Positions 50,518-62,306 of a stretch of 64,000 nucleotides of DNA are shown here, piece by piece (within the stretch, counting starts at the first letter, position 1; the number at the start of each line of letters is the position of its first letter). Source of the DNA: Penicillus capitatus (lineage: Eukaryota > Chlorophyta); assembly GCA_965649825.1 (NCBI GenBank), contig OZ287695.1, positions 1,364,001 through 1,428,000 on the forward strand, read 5' to 3'. The notes below the pieces were generated by a model that saw only the letters and a program-made list of their open reading frames with translations, was not told the origin of the DNA and made no database searches. The translations under genes were made by a program, and so were the position numbers.

Positions 50518-51764
50518 ATGTCGCTAGCAGTGCAGTCTGTAGAAAGATGGGAGTTTCATGGTCCGGACGGTAAATTGAAACACCAAGATGTTTCTCAGCC
50601 GTGGAGAACGGACAATGACGAGAAGTGCATGACCGCCGACCCGTTAGATGATTGTCTATGTGCCGTGACTGACCCCTACCCTCCCACAGAGACCAGTAAG
50701 CATGAAGCTGACAAGCAAACAGTCACGGCAACACGTCGCCCTCAGAAAAGCGTAAGAAAGGACAAAATCGCCTTCGTTCTGGGTGTACTGCATTTCTGGT
50801 AAGACTCCAGATATAGAGAAGGCGTCATGATGATGATGGATGACATCATCAGGGTGTGTGTTTATTGGCTCGGATCCTATCCCCACACTTTCTACAAACT
50901 CTACAGTGTGGAGTCCTTTATCCTGTTTCCCATTCGCTGGAAGTCATTTAAGAAAATGAAGATGCATTACTACATGTTTGATTTCTGCTACGTGGCAAAC
51001 CTGCTGCTTCTCATTTTCCTGTGGGTCTTTCCTCGATCTGCCTTCCTGTCCAAAGTTCGTCTTCATGATGTGACGGATGTGATGGAAAGATGACGCCTGT
51101 AGGTTCTCTTTGCTTACAACTCGGGACCTCTGGCCTGGTCCATTGTCTTGTTCAAAAACTCCATGGTCTATCACAGTCTCTCAGAAGTCACGTCATTATT
51201 TTTGCATTATTATCCAATGTTAGTTTCCTGGACGCTGAGGTGGTATCCCGACTGTCAGTTGCATAATATTTGCGACGCATCCACGGAGTATTTACTGCAT
51301 CATCTATCTGCACGTCACATCAGCGATGTTTGTTTGTGCAGATCCTGGTGGTTTGATTCCAGACTCTCGCATTTCTTGCTATGGCCAATGGCTCCATATT
51401 TCGCTTGGGCCGTCTTCTACTACCTTAAGCTCTTTGTGGTTTCCTCAAAGAAAATTAGAGACAGAGATTACCAAACCCTCTACAAGTATATGGTTGAAGG
51501 AGAAGCACAGTTTCCCCTTCTTCAACGCATTATATTCAGGTAAGCATTCTCTTTTCATTCTCTGACAGATGCCACTCTATCTGTCTTGTTAGATTCTCAC
51601 CGCCATGGAGGCCACGTATCTACATGTGCATCCATTTGATGCTGGTCTTTCTGAGCCTACTCGGCTGTATTCTTATGTGGAATTCTTTCTGGATGCACTC
51701 CGCATGGCTTGCGATCGCCACATTGTCCTCCGCTTGGAATGGCGCTTCGCATTACTTTTACTGA
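50518..51764 (+). CDS. GPCAT: Glycerophosphocholine acyltransferase (GPC1/GPCAT)
   Basis: Polytopic ER enzyme that acylates glycerophosphocholine to lysophosphatidylcholine, salvaging choline. Splicing gives KDKIAFVLGVLHFW joined by a 54-nt intron to VCVYWLGSYPHTFYKLYSVE, then MKMHYYMFDFCYVANLLLLI, FLWVFPRSAFLSK, a 48-nt intron, VLFAYNSGPLAWSIVLFKNS, MVYHSLSEVTSLFLHYYPML, VSWTLRWYPD, WAVFYYLKLFVVSS, and across a 53-nt intron (51,540-51,592) RFSPPWRPRIYMCIHLMLVF, ending SAWLAIATLSSAWNGASHYF. The HYYMxDFCYxAN and GPLAWxIV blocks and the late SAxWNG motif are family hallmarks. About 325 residues. It ends 111 bp before G6PD. Confidence 0.88.
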
Positions 51765-51875
51765 CGTGGATGATTCGTCTGTTCAAAAGATACACGTTTT
51801 GCAAAATCATTTGGTGTATCGCGTGAGGCTGCGTATCCGCATTTCGGCCAGGCGCGTTGAAGTGTTGCGTTCACC

Positions 51876-53908
51876 ATGTCGACCACGACGTTATCGGAGT
51901 CGTTGAGTGTCGCCTCACAGTTTTTCTTCAGCAACTCGTTCTATCGCGACATGTTCGATGTCACCGTTCCTGAAACGATATGTCTCACCATTGTCGTCCT
52001 TGGAGCGAGTGGCGACCTGGCAAAAAAGAAAACATATCCTGCTCTTTTTCAACTCCATAGCAAAGGGTCTGTCTGTCTCGATAAGATTGAGAAATGTGAT
52101 ATAACTATCACACGGATGATTTTAGGTTCTTTCCACCCAATGTTCACATTCTGGGGTATGCTCGGACGGAGATGACGGACGACGAGCTGCGCTCACTCGT
52201 ACGTCCACACCTTAAGGGACCGGAAGATTCGGTGAAGCAGTTCTTGAGAGTCCTGACCTACCAATCTGGCCAAGTACCCCTGTCGATCATCTCACCCTCG
52301 TCAAAGAGATATGAAGACTTCTACAGTATCACACGGCCGAAGGGTTCATTCAGCTTCAGGAGACAATGTATGCACGAGAACTTGAGAATCCACGATGTCC
52401 TTGTGGACGCCTGTACTATTTGGCACTGCCACCATCTGTCTATCCACAGGTGAAGGCAAAACATCTTCTGCCCCGGTGCAGTTTCGTGATAGGTGTGCAC
52501 GCAACTGAAAATCAACTGCGATTCAATGAACGAACGACAACATCCAAAGAGCTTCCTCCGTGTCGTTGTTGAAAAGCCTTTTGGTCGTGATTTTGATTCT
52601 GCTGAAAAGTAATGTCACTCTTTTGATCCATATTGCATGATCGAGTCCTCCACCGACAGGCTCTCACACAAGTTGGGAAGACTGTACCAGGAGGATCAGC
52701 TGTACAGAATCGATCATTACCTCGGAAAAGAACTCACTCAGGTAAGGACATCGATCCAGCACTGCAGAATCAGAGGCCGTGTGTTTTCAGAATTTGATGG
52801 CGATGCGATTCGAGAACGGCTTTTTCGAGAGTTGGTGGAATCGCCAATACGTTGCCAACGTACAGATCACATTCAAAGAAGATTTTGGCGTCGAGGGGCG
52901 CGCTGGATACTTCGATCAGTATGGCATCATTCGGGACGTTATTCAGAACCATCTCCTGCAAGTAGGACGGAGCATCATAAAGGGGCATATCTTCATCTGC
53001 GTTTTGTGTCTGGCTCAGCTCATGACGCTCATCGCGATGGAAAAACCAGTGAGTAAGCATCCAGATGACATCCGCGACGAAAAGCTCAAGGTTCTAAGAT
53101 GCGTCAAGCCGCTGGCGGTAGATGACTGCGTGATCGGTCCGTATTCCTATGTCTGCTGCGCGCGAGATCTCGAAGTAGATTTCGTTTGTTTTAGGTCAGT
53201 ACGCCGGCCGCGGAGAAAAAATGGGATACTTGCAAGACACAAGCATCTCAGCTGAATCGAACACACCAACATTTGCCGTCTGTGTGCTGCGCGTGCACAA
53301 CAGTCGTTGGGACGGTGTGCCTTTCATCCTGAAGGCAGGAAAGGCACTTAACGAGCGAAAATCTGAGGTGATACTCTACACAAATGTTATCTCACTTTGT
53401 CTATTCGAGGCTTCTGCTTTAGATCCGCATTCAGCTGAAGACGCCGCCAGCTCCTCTCTTTCTCAAGGACGACAACAATCGCAACGAGTTTGTGATGCGT
53501 CTCCAGCCAGACGAGGCGATCTACATGAAGATGATTGTGAAGAAACCGGGTCTAGAATCTGACGTTGTCATGAGCGAATTGGATCTATCTTATGGAGATC
53601 GCTACAAGGACATTGTCATTCCGGATGCCTATGAGCGACTGATTCTGGATGTGATCAATGGAGATCAACAGCATTTTGTGCGCCGCGATGAATTGATGGA
53701 AGCATGGAAAGTTTTCACCCCTTTGTTGGAACAAATCGACCAAGGCATCCTGCGTTCCGAATCCTACGTCTATGGTAAGTAATCTTCACTGAATTGTGAG
53801 TGTGTCATAGTAGCGTGCAATACAGGCACACGTGGGCCACGCACGGCAGATGAATTGTCGAAGAAAGTGGGCTATATCCGATCTGAAGACTACACTTGGA
53901 AGAAGTAG
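51876..53908 (+). CDS. G6PD: Glucose-6-phosphate 1-dehydrogenase
   Basis: First enzyme of the oxidative pentose phosphate pathway, making NADPH. The NADP fold is [21 protein letters not shown] 59-nt intron restores [17 protein letters not shown]. Next come [12 protein letters not shown], then the active-site block [32 protein letters not shown] (first base of the exon ambiguous), [20 protein letters not shown] and [23 protein letters not shown] and KVLRCVKP lead to [60 protein letters not shown], the aspartate-rich LRSESYVY, and the end [15 protein letters not shown]. At least six introns. There is no transit peptide, so it is probably cytosolic. Confidence 0.93.
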
Positions 53909-54140
53909 AATAGCCCACTGACGCAACTGCGCTCTATTTTGATGCTAGACACCTCGTTTTCTTTTCTTTGATCGAATGAAACGGTATTCGAACAACATGG
54001 ACGCGTCTATGTTTAAAGCACACCATCACGAACGTTAGGCGAATTTTCTAGCAAGCAGTCTATCGATTCTCGCATATTTACACACGCATAAACCCACCCA
54101 CACCATCGTATGCCATTGCAGAATTGAACGCCTATACAGA

Positions 54141-55023
54141 TCATGATAACTTCAACACACTGTAGCAGTGTTTGAGGTATTGTATTTCTTCGTCTTTTGG
54201 CATTCCTGAAGCTCTCCACCGAATCCTGTTCTGCATGTCTAGCAGATACACATACCTAAGAGCGAAGACAACGCTTTGCATCGAAGCAAAAACGAAGCAG
54301 AGGAGAACGCTGTGAGTTTGTTCGTCATCTCCAGTTCTTCACAGAGATTTCGATAATCGCCGAAATGAAAGAGGCACGTGGACTCCGAGTCCTTTTTGCC
54401 AGACGCCAGAATCACATTGCGAAATGGCCAGAGCCACATCAACTACAAATAGAAGACCAAAGTTCCCTCATCTCCTCACTGCTCCCCATAACCGACCCTG
54501 TGTTCAATGACATGGATTTTGAAGCAGTTCTCCAGTGACGAGATTGCCCGAAATGCCTTCACCCATTCAACGACCATATCCTTCCACACCAAAAGCATCG
54601 AGATTTCTACAATCTCTCATCGCTCGGTCTCTTTACCCGTGCACCTTCTCGGAACGAAACACACACAAAGCTGGGCACGGCAGTGTCTTCTCGTTTTTCT
54701 GGAAACTCGACGAAAGAGGAATCGGGCTTAACGAACTGAAAAGACATGATGTTTGATGTGATGTGCAGCAAGGCTATGACTTGGGTGGCGGGGAATGCAA
54801 CGGAGGTCTCGACAGGCATCAGTTCTGTCTTTGCCTCGAAGAGTTTGCCTTTGTGCTCCTTAAATTGGCCAAAGTCATCGAAATAGCCTTTCTTAAATTC
54901 TTCCTGATCCAAGAGGATGCACTTTTCGCTGCGACGTTGCGCGGATCTCCACCTTCCATATCTCGGCGCTTGTCCGTTCGGACTTGCTGCGTCGTCTCTC
55001 ACCGCAACACCATTCGACGCCAC
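54141..55023 (-). CDS. ATP10: ATP10-like mitochondrial ATP synthase assembly factor
   Basis: Inner-membrane chaperone for the Fo part of ATP synthase. Exons: FKKGYFDDFGQFKEHKGKLF, ETSVAFPATQ, a short intron, FVKPDSSFVEFPEKREDTAV and PSFVCVSFREGA, an intron, VVEWVKAFRAISSLENCFKI, HVIEHRLMWLWPFRNVILAS (joined over a 53-nt intron), LFHFGDYRNLCEELEMTNKL, and across a 51-nt intron TAYVYLLDMQNRIRWRASGM then PKDEEIQYLKHC. The xFHFGDxxxxxxxLxMxNxLT, YLLDxxxxIRWRxSG and VxExxLMxLWPFR patterns are those of ATP10. The start is uncertain: the upstream frame opens without ATG, so an additional 5' exon is likely near 55,050. Confidence 0.82.
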
Positions 55024-55235
55024 TCCATTCCTTTCCTAGATTGTGCAAGCCACAAACCCAGCCCCTCCCACTGACGACCACTCGTCGCATCACTTTGAAC
55101 GCTCTGCATGATGCTACGACCCAAAATGCCATCATTTACAGGAGAATGCGAAATAAGCAGAGAGTTAGAACATCTTTTCCGATTCATTAGGTCGTTAAGT
55201 GGATAGAAAGAGACCAGCATCCAGTTACTTGCCTA

Positions 55236-56150
55236 TCACTTATTCGCCTTCTTCATACTGAATCCAATCTTGGCAAGTTCAATGACTTCACGGGTCCTTG
55301 GGTTCTCCCGCGTGATCGTCGTAATTCGCCAGAAGAGCAACACACCAACAACAACGCCTATAACTAGGAACGTGAAGCAGAGGGACAACACTGCTGCGAT
55401 AGTTGGTCCCTCCGAAGAGCTGCCATCATCAGATGCTTCTAGATCGTCTTCTTTATCCTCCATATCCCGCTCCTCATTCTGCAATCTCACGCTGGTCTCT
55501 TCTGGGATGGAAGATCTGTTCGTACCATCGTCAGGGTTCGGGAATGCGTAATAGGTGCTGTCTATTTCCTCACGTATCTCATCCTCATAGTAAGCACTCG
55601 ATGAGTCAGGCGTAGGGGCTTCGGCATCTGGCGCCGATGCAGGAGATGATACCTCGGAGAAGTCCGGCTCGAATGAGGGAGGCGCTTCATCGTCAGCAGG
55701 CTCCGAGGCAGGCGGTTGAGCAATTTGACAGTTAGGGCACTGGAAAACGATGTCAAACTCGCCATTGTCCAGAATCTCATAGAATCCGTCCTCGCCAAAA
55801 TCTCCCTCGCACATGGTCCAGGAGCCAAAAGTGTCGTCTTGGAGGACAGCACTGGCATCGGACTCCCTCAGTGTGCATTTGACGCAACCGTCAGCGAAGA
55901 TTTTTGTCGCCAGGATATCACCAAGGCGATATTCATACAGCTGCTTCACACGGCGCACGTCGTTCAAGTTAACCTTCCCTTCTCCGTCGTCACAAGAAAG
56001 ATAGACTTCGGGATGGTTGGTCCTGAATAGCCCGCTCGACTCGTGGCTTTGAAATATTGTGATATTCATCAGGTAGATGTCCAATGTCGGTTCAGCGTAG
56101 AGTGTGGCGAGAGTGCTCGCCAGAAGAACGGTACACAAGAGGAAACGCAT
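55236..56150 (-). CDS. Plant-type secretory membrane protein, paralogue b
   Basis: Homologue of the gene at 49,521-50,333. The ATG at 56,150 begins a signal peptide (FLLCTVLLASTLATLYA). The luminal domain reads LDIYLMNITIFQSHESSGLF, HPEVYLSCDDGEG, GCVKCTLRESDASAVLQDDT, SWTMCEGDFGEDGFYEIL and FDIVFQCPNCQ, with the same CxxC / C / CPxC spacing. It differs by a long acidic Pro/Ser/Glu-rich stalk (about 100 residues) before the membrane helix (AAVLSLCFTFLVIGVVVGVL) and a short basic tail. 304 residues, one exon, unusual among its intron-rich neighbours. Function unknown; the family is otherwise best known from plants. Confidence 0.65.
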   Translation of the reverse strand: MRFLLCTVLLASTLATLYAEPTLDIYLMNITIFQSHESSGLFRTNHPEVYLSCDDGEGKVNLNDVRRVKQLYEYRLGDILATKIFADGCVKCTLRESDASAVLQDDTFGSWTMCEGDFGEDGFYEILDNGEFDIVFQCPNCQIAQPPASEPADDEAPPSFEPDFSEVSSPASAPDAEAPTPDSSSAYYEDEIREEIDSTYYAFPNPDDGTNRSSIPEETSVRLQNEERDMEDKEDDLEASDDGSSSEGPTIAAVLSLCFTFLVIGVVVGVLLFWRITTITRENPRTREVIELAKIGFSMKKANK

Positions 56151-56372
56151 TATTCGACGGTGAGACGGGCACTGGCCGACCAATAAATGGCTCCAGAAGA
56201 ACCGCTGGCGGATAAAGCTGTGTGAAGTTCGAAGTGATGTCACAATTCTCCTGCGGTTTTCTGTTCGAGCTTCAAGGACGCTTATAAACGTCGCTGTCGC
56301 AAACATAGACAAACGTAAACGTCTTTTCAAGTCAGCACATTACAGACGACAGAGGTGGTCGTCCACAAGATT

Positions 56373-56923
56373 TCATTCCCATAGTTTCTTGATGACTCCT
56401 GTGAGACCCGGACCGCTAACGGCGAGCTTTGTCAGACCCAGTAGACAGAGGCCACTTGCCCCGAACACACCCCATCTTGACAACACTACAGATATAAGGG
56501 TATCATCGTCTGCGTATTCCTTTAATGTGGAGCCAGACTTCGAACAGCGGGTGGCACGTAGTCTGAGATGATGCAGTTCATGGAGACATGAGAATGGTAA
56601 ACCACGACGGGGGCAAGTGCGAGATCCACCACCTTCTGCATTGACCCACCCTACAAGCAACCGTCGGTTGGGCAAATCGAGAGATGCAGGAGAAGCAGAC
56701 GCGGTCGGTAAAGTACGCCGCAGGGACCAGTACTAAAACACACGAGTGTTGGTCGCACTTTAGGGAGAACAGCGTATACGACCTGCCATCAGTTTGCCAC
56801 TGTTTTCGTAAAGCTTTCGCGCCGCAGGTCCGGCTTCGTCCGCTACGGAACACAGCCGTCGGACGACTATCAGTCCATAGAACGTCGATGCCTACCCACG
56901 AGCAATTTTCCTAACATCGACAT
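56373..56923 (-). CDS. SDHD: Succinate dehydrogenase membrane anchor subunit (SDHD/CybS-like)
   Basis: Mitochondrial complex II small anchor that binds haem and ubiquinone. Exons chain as ADEAGPAARKLYENSGKLMA, a 50-nt intron, VLVPAAYFTDR, a 49-nt intron (gtctgc to ttgtag), GGSMQKVVDLALAPVVVYHS, HVSMNCIISDYVPPAVRSL, a further intron, and SRWGVFGASGLCLLGLTKLA ending GVIKKLWE. The LxPAAY...D, HxHxxMxxxxxDYV and terminal KxLW pattern are those of SDHD, with the haem-ligand histidine region and the DY quinone-site motif intact. Probable start MSMLGKLL at 56,923; the first junction is not certain. About 130 residues, typical for the mature family. Confidence 0.68.
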
Positions 56924-57064
56924 CTCTCCGAGTATAGAACGGAAGAGGACAAAACGCAATACGCTGCGAAAACGGACGCGCAAAAGAGCGGAAGCGAATG
57001 ATCGAACGTGTCGGAATCTTACATCGATCGATCGATCGTACGACATTTCGAAATCGGCATCTGC

Positions 57065-57529
57065 TTATGCATTGGATAAGAGTTCTCGTACACGATCGTT
57101 TCCTGCTAGATCGAGTGGCGTATTGCCCTTCATATCTTTTGCTTCGACAGATGCACCAGCATCGAGAAGCTCTTGGACTTTGGGATCGTCGCCTTCTGCG
57201 GATGCCCAGAGCAGAAGGATGTCGATGGGATGCAATCCAGAATCCAGATAGGCTTGCATGCGATCGTATGTCCCGTCTTCAGCAAGCATACCCATGTAGT
57301 TGAAGTACTGTTCGACGTCATCGTATCCATAGTCATCGCGCTTCTGACTGCCAACCATACCCGCACTCTCGGAGTCTGTTCTCAGAGATTTCTTGCCGAA
57401 GCCGAACATGGACTGAGGAGGCATGCGCGTTCGGCCTCGGCTGATCGGCCGAGGCGCGAGACGCAGCGCGCGATGTCCATGAAGAAAGGCGCTGCGCGAT
57501 GCGATGGCAGAAAAGCTCCTGAAGTACAT
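57065..57529 (-). CDS. LTD: LTD/GDC1-type chloroplast ankyrin protein
   Basis: Stromal factor that in plants hands light-harvesting proteins from the import machinery to cpSRP43. The mature part starts FGFGKKSLRTDSESAGMVGS, then QKRDDYGYDDVEQYFNYMGM and LAEDGTYDRMQAYLDSGLHP followed by IDILLLWASAEGDDPKVQEL and one ankyrin-like repeat LDAGASVEAKDMKGNTPLDL. The VGSQxRDDxxxDDVEQYFNYMGMLAxEGTYD signature is distinctive for LTD. The leader MYFRSFSAIASRSAFLHGHR is Arg/Ser/Ala-rich, a likely transit peptide; an upstream in-frame ATG at 57,613 would extend it by 28 residues. Single exon. Confidence 0.88.
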   Translation of the reverse strand: MYFRSFSAIASRSAFLHGHRALRLAPRPISRGRTRMPPQSMFGFGKKSLRTDSESAGMVGSQKRDDYGYDDVEQYFNYMGMLAEDGTYDRMQAYLDSGLHPIDILLLWASAEGDDPKVQELLDAGASVEAKDMKGNTPLDLAGNDRVRELLSNA

Positions 57530-57613
57530 GACGCAACCAATACCCTCATTAGATTTGGAACGGAGTTTGATCAATGCGATCCCTGCCTCTATCTGTCTGA
57601 TTTGATCTGCCAT

Positions 57614-58447
57614 CTTCGCTGGTGTCTGCCAGTGTCGCTCATAGTTTTGACGATGAAGCTCTTAGGGGAATGGAGGAGGAAAGAGGATGGGGGATATGTG
57701 TTCAGAAATGACGTTCCCTGAATCGAGTTGACGTAGACACAGATCTTCTCTACTACTGTGCTGTCCTCTGATGCATCACTTTGTGATTGACCTGTTCAGA
57801 GTTAGCAGATAGATCCACTGACCCAAGGACTACTGATGTGACATGTGCTCAAGCGTCTTACTTAAGCTGTCAACATTGTCTGCAAAAATGATCGACGCCG
57901 AACATTCCGAAGTCGCGTCTTGTAAAGATTCCTGCCTAAATCTCGATTCTGGACCAATATCGATTGCAGTAAGAATGTACGTGCCCTACCGAGAAATCTG
58001 TCAGACCGGCCAAATTTCAGATGCAGTTGGGATAACATCACGAAGACAATCTCGATCTTGCGCAAGATCGATCGAACGAACGAGCACCCTGTGTTGCATT
58101 TGTTGCCACGATCATCGAAAGCGTGAGTGAGTGACACACTATCGGAATACAGATCCTTCGAAACCCGGTGAATGCAAGTTTTTTTCCGGAACTCTTCTAA
58201 GTTCGATGGCCAATGATCAGGAGAGTGCAGCCACGTGCGGCTGATGGTCGGATGTTCGTTACGTAAAGGATCCTCTCGGGCACGTCGTGAAGTGCATGAC
58301 GTTGACAAACACAACGGACAATGCGTCCCTTCCCCTACCAAAACCTTGAACAGCATATGAGCCATTTATGTACAACAAGAACAAGACAACGATTACAATG
58401 TGTTGTTATGTGTAATGCGTCCATCCATCCATCAGGTCGACCCTTGA
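57614..58447. other. Intergenic, no supported gene
   Basis: A 168-codon minus-strand frame (57,862-58,365) and shorter plus-strand frames occur but have no recognisable motif or splice logic. The stretch lies between the LTD gene and the 3' end of Kae1. Confidence 0.4.
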
Positions 58448-59689
<1,242 letters not shown>

Positions 59690-59833
59690 GGCTCAATAGA
59701 TGCTCAGCATTCAGATCATTTAAGCTTCCTGGACACCCGGTCATCAGATTGAGACGACACGTCGCAAACGTGTTGCCAACAAACGACCTCTAAAATTCGC
59801 ACTGTCGTGTTTGACCTTTACTGCGACGTTCAA

Positions 59834-60930
59834 ATGGGAACTGGCACCTCCAAGACAGAGCGGGCAGAGTGTCGCAAGGGAGACGACACTCTGCGTTTTG
59901 GCTGTGGAGAGGACGTAGGGCGAAAGACGTCTATGGAAGATGCCTCATGGGCACAAGTATTGGCTGTCACAGCCGGAAAAGGCGACGCGACGGGGCGTCT
60001 GCCGAGTATTCGTGGTTTCTTTGTGGTTCCATCTCTCGTCATCCGAGTTCGTCTTGCACGTCAACGCACTCTTTTCTAGGTGTGCGATGGACACGGAGGC
60101 GCCGATGCGGCCCATTTTACGAGTCAGAATCTCCTCAAGTACTTCCTCTTAGAGAAAGACCTCGACAGCGATGCACAAAGAGCGATGGTACGTGATGTCG
60201 ATGTCGAAGGCGAACGTAAAATTGTTGACGGTGGTGTCGGTGCGTGTCGCAGTACCAGAGTTTTATACGCGTCGATGCTGAATTCTGTCGTCAAGTCTGT
60301 TTGAGACGACAAAGCGAATCTGGAACAACAGCATTGGCCCTGGCAGTATTCGGCCATCGAATGATCCTTGGTAACGCAGGGGATTGCCGAGCGATACTCT
60401 CGCGCAACGGCGTGGCGAAGGAGCTCACACACGATCACCGTCCAAACGCGACAACGGAGAAGAAACGCATTGAAGAGGCCGGAGGCTTCGTGGATTGCGA
60501 TGGATACATGTGTGGCGATTTGGGCGTGTCTCGTGCCATTGGCGATCATCACTATCGACATTTAAAACGTGAAGACGGTGAAGGGCCATTGATCGCGGCG
60601 CCGGAGGTCACGGAGCATCGTATCGAGAACGATGACGAATTTGTAGTCGTGGTGACGGATGGCGTGACCGATGCCTTGACGAGTCAAACAATGATCGATT
60701 TGGTCCGAGACTCTCTTCGAAAACACAACTGCCCAGAGACAGCTTCCAAGGCATTGGTGGCGGCCGCCTTCAAGACGGGGATCAGAGACAACTTGACAGC
60801 AATGACCGTCTGCTTCAAGCCGAATGCTCCTTCCAAGAAAAAAATCCCAAACTCCAAGAGTCGACTACGCATCGATCCAAACTCACAAAGCTTTGCTGAT
60901 CTGGTATCAGCAATAGGAACAGATTCATAG
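59834..60930 (+). CDS. PP2C-family protein phosphatase
   Basis: Metal-dependent Ser/Thr phosphatase. MGTGTSKTERAEC fits an N-myristoylation signal (Gly2, Ser6). FGCGEDVGRKTSMEDA gives the first motif; VCDGHGGADAAHFTSQNLLK holds the DGHGG metal site; SGTTALALAVFGHRMILGNA and GDCRAILSRNGVAKELTHDH follow, then GDLGVSRAIGDHHY, FVVVVTDGVTDALTSQTMID (the usual DGxWD has T in place of W) and GIRDNLTAMTVCFKP near the end. Introns of about 50 nt interrupt the first third, with the large last exon starting near 60,300. About 310 residues. The substrate is unknown. Confidence 0.88.
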
Positions 60931-61390
60931 CGTTTTAATGATGAACATGAACATTCCGTGTTCTCCTACTTTAAACGACACACCTATGAGGGTGATGGTA
61001 GTCTTTGTTTCTATTTGATGTCTCTAGAGCACTGAAGAGGCGGATCTGTGTTCAATTTCCAAATGAAAGAGTGATCCCATTTTATTCGTGCATCCGTCAG
61101 TCAGCCCGTGTTATTTTATCTTCTTCCTCTTTCATTTCAACCTCTTTCTTCAACACTTGCTTCGAAATGCATCTTTCCATGAAGTAGTGGTCAATGTTTT
61201 TCGTTCAGAGAAGAAAACCCAAGTGCTCTTTATCGCATCAAGTTTGAGTGGGAAACGACATCTGTGATGAGAGATGGATGGATGGATCGCTCTGTTGTGT
61301 CTTTCAAAGTGCATCTTTGCTGTAGCTTGATACGACTGTAAGAAATATTACATATGATGACAGTCTCTGATCAAACGGTACCACGTGGCG
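60931..61390. other. Intergenic, convergent 3' ends, no gene seen
   Basis: AT-richer stretch between the PP2C stop and the stop of the CCDC124-like gene. No feature recognised. Confidence 0.5.
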
Positions 61391-62197
61391 TCAATCATCC
61401 GCTATCCGGTTCATTGGATTCTCTGGACTCTTCAGCCATCGCTTAAAAATGATATCCTTGTACTGAGACAGACGCAGACCGGGCTTCTCCTCTTGTAGTT
61501 CGGCCAGTTGTTCCTCGTAGAACTTCTTGAACGCTGCCTTCCTTCTCCTAAACGTCACATCACGGAATTCGCGTATGTATGTGTCAAAAGTGTGATCGAC
61601 TTTTCTGGATGGGCGTCTTCTGCGAGTGGCTGCTCGGCCGGGGTCAATTTCTGCAGGGCGTGGATGGCATCCGTCACATTCCGCGCGTCGATATCCGTCT
61701 CGGCGCGATTGACGTTCTCCACAACTACGAGACGGGCATAGGACTCTTCATCCACCTCCTTCCTCTCTATCTTCTTGCGTTGCGCAATCTCCTCTTCCAT
61801 TTCGGCAGCTCTCTGCTCTTTCCCCAACAACAAAGCGTGTTGCGTCACCTAAATCGCCCCATAAAACTTCAGGTGACGTCATACGATCGCCTTCTCGCGC
61901 CTTAGGTGCAATGACACGTCCTCCCTTCGGTTTCTTTGATTTGGCGAGATCTTCGTCTTCTGCTTTGGCGAGTTCCTTGATTTCTTGCTTCTTTGCCAAA
62001 GCCGCTTGTTTTTGCTTCTCCTGTTCCTTACGTCTAGCCTGGGCCTTTGTCAAGGTACCCTCGCCAGCTTCTCTCCAGTACTGGTCTTCTTGTTCTTTGC
62101 TCTGCCGCTCCTTCTCTTCATTTCTATTGGCTGCTCTGCGATCCCGTGCTGCCGTTTTCTTATCATGTTCGCCAAAATCCTTCTTCTTCTTCACCAT
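61391..62197 (-). CDS. CCDC124-like ribosome-associated coiled-coil protein
   Basis: Homologue of CCDC124/Lso2, a small basic coiled-coil protein bound to idle ribosomes. Starts MVKKKKDFGEHDKKTAARDR, followed by EDQYWREAGEGTLTKAQARR (the YWxEG signature) and a Lys/Glu/Ala-rich helix. The second part has QRAAEMEEEIAQRKKIERKE, ENVNRAETDIDARNVTDAIH and ALQKL, and the last exon gives AAFKKFYEEQLAELQEEKPG, LRLSQYKDIIFKRWLKSPEN and PMNR. Those two C-terminal blocks match the conserved CCDC124 domain. Between LWGDL and TQHALLLGKEQ the frame shifts by one base at about 61,853 without an obvious intron, so that junction is uncertain. It diverges from ftsZ over 109 bp. Confidence 0.82.
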
Positions 62198-62306
62198 GTC
62201 GTCGGACAACTGGCAGAAGTCGTTTTCGTACAAACACACGCACGACGAGACGAGACGACGGGACACGTCCTGATCCAGCGGTGTTGATTGTGCATCTGCT
62301 TATCAA
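62198..62306. promoter_or_regulatory. Short divergent promoter region, CCDC124-like / ftsZ
   Basis: Only 109 bp separate the two start codons, so 5' UTRs and core promoters must be very compact or overlap. No TATA box stands out. Confidence 0.4.

Noticed and set aside
57862-58365. 168-codon minus-strand frame between LTD and Kae1
   Set aside because: No motif, Cys/Arg-rich composition and no splice logic; kept only as unassigned sequence.
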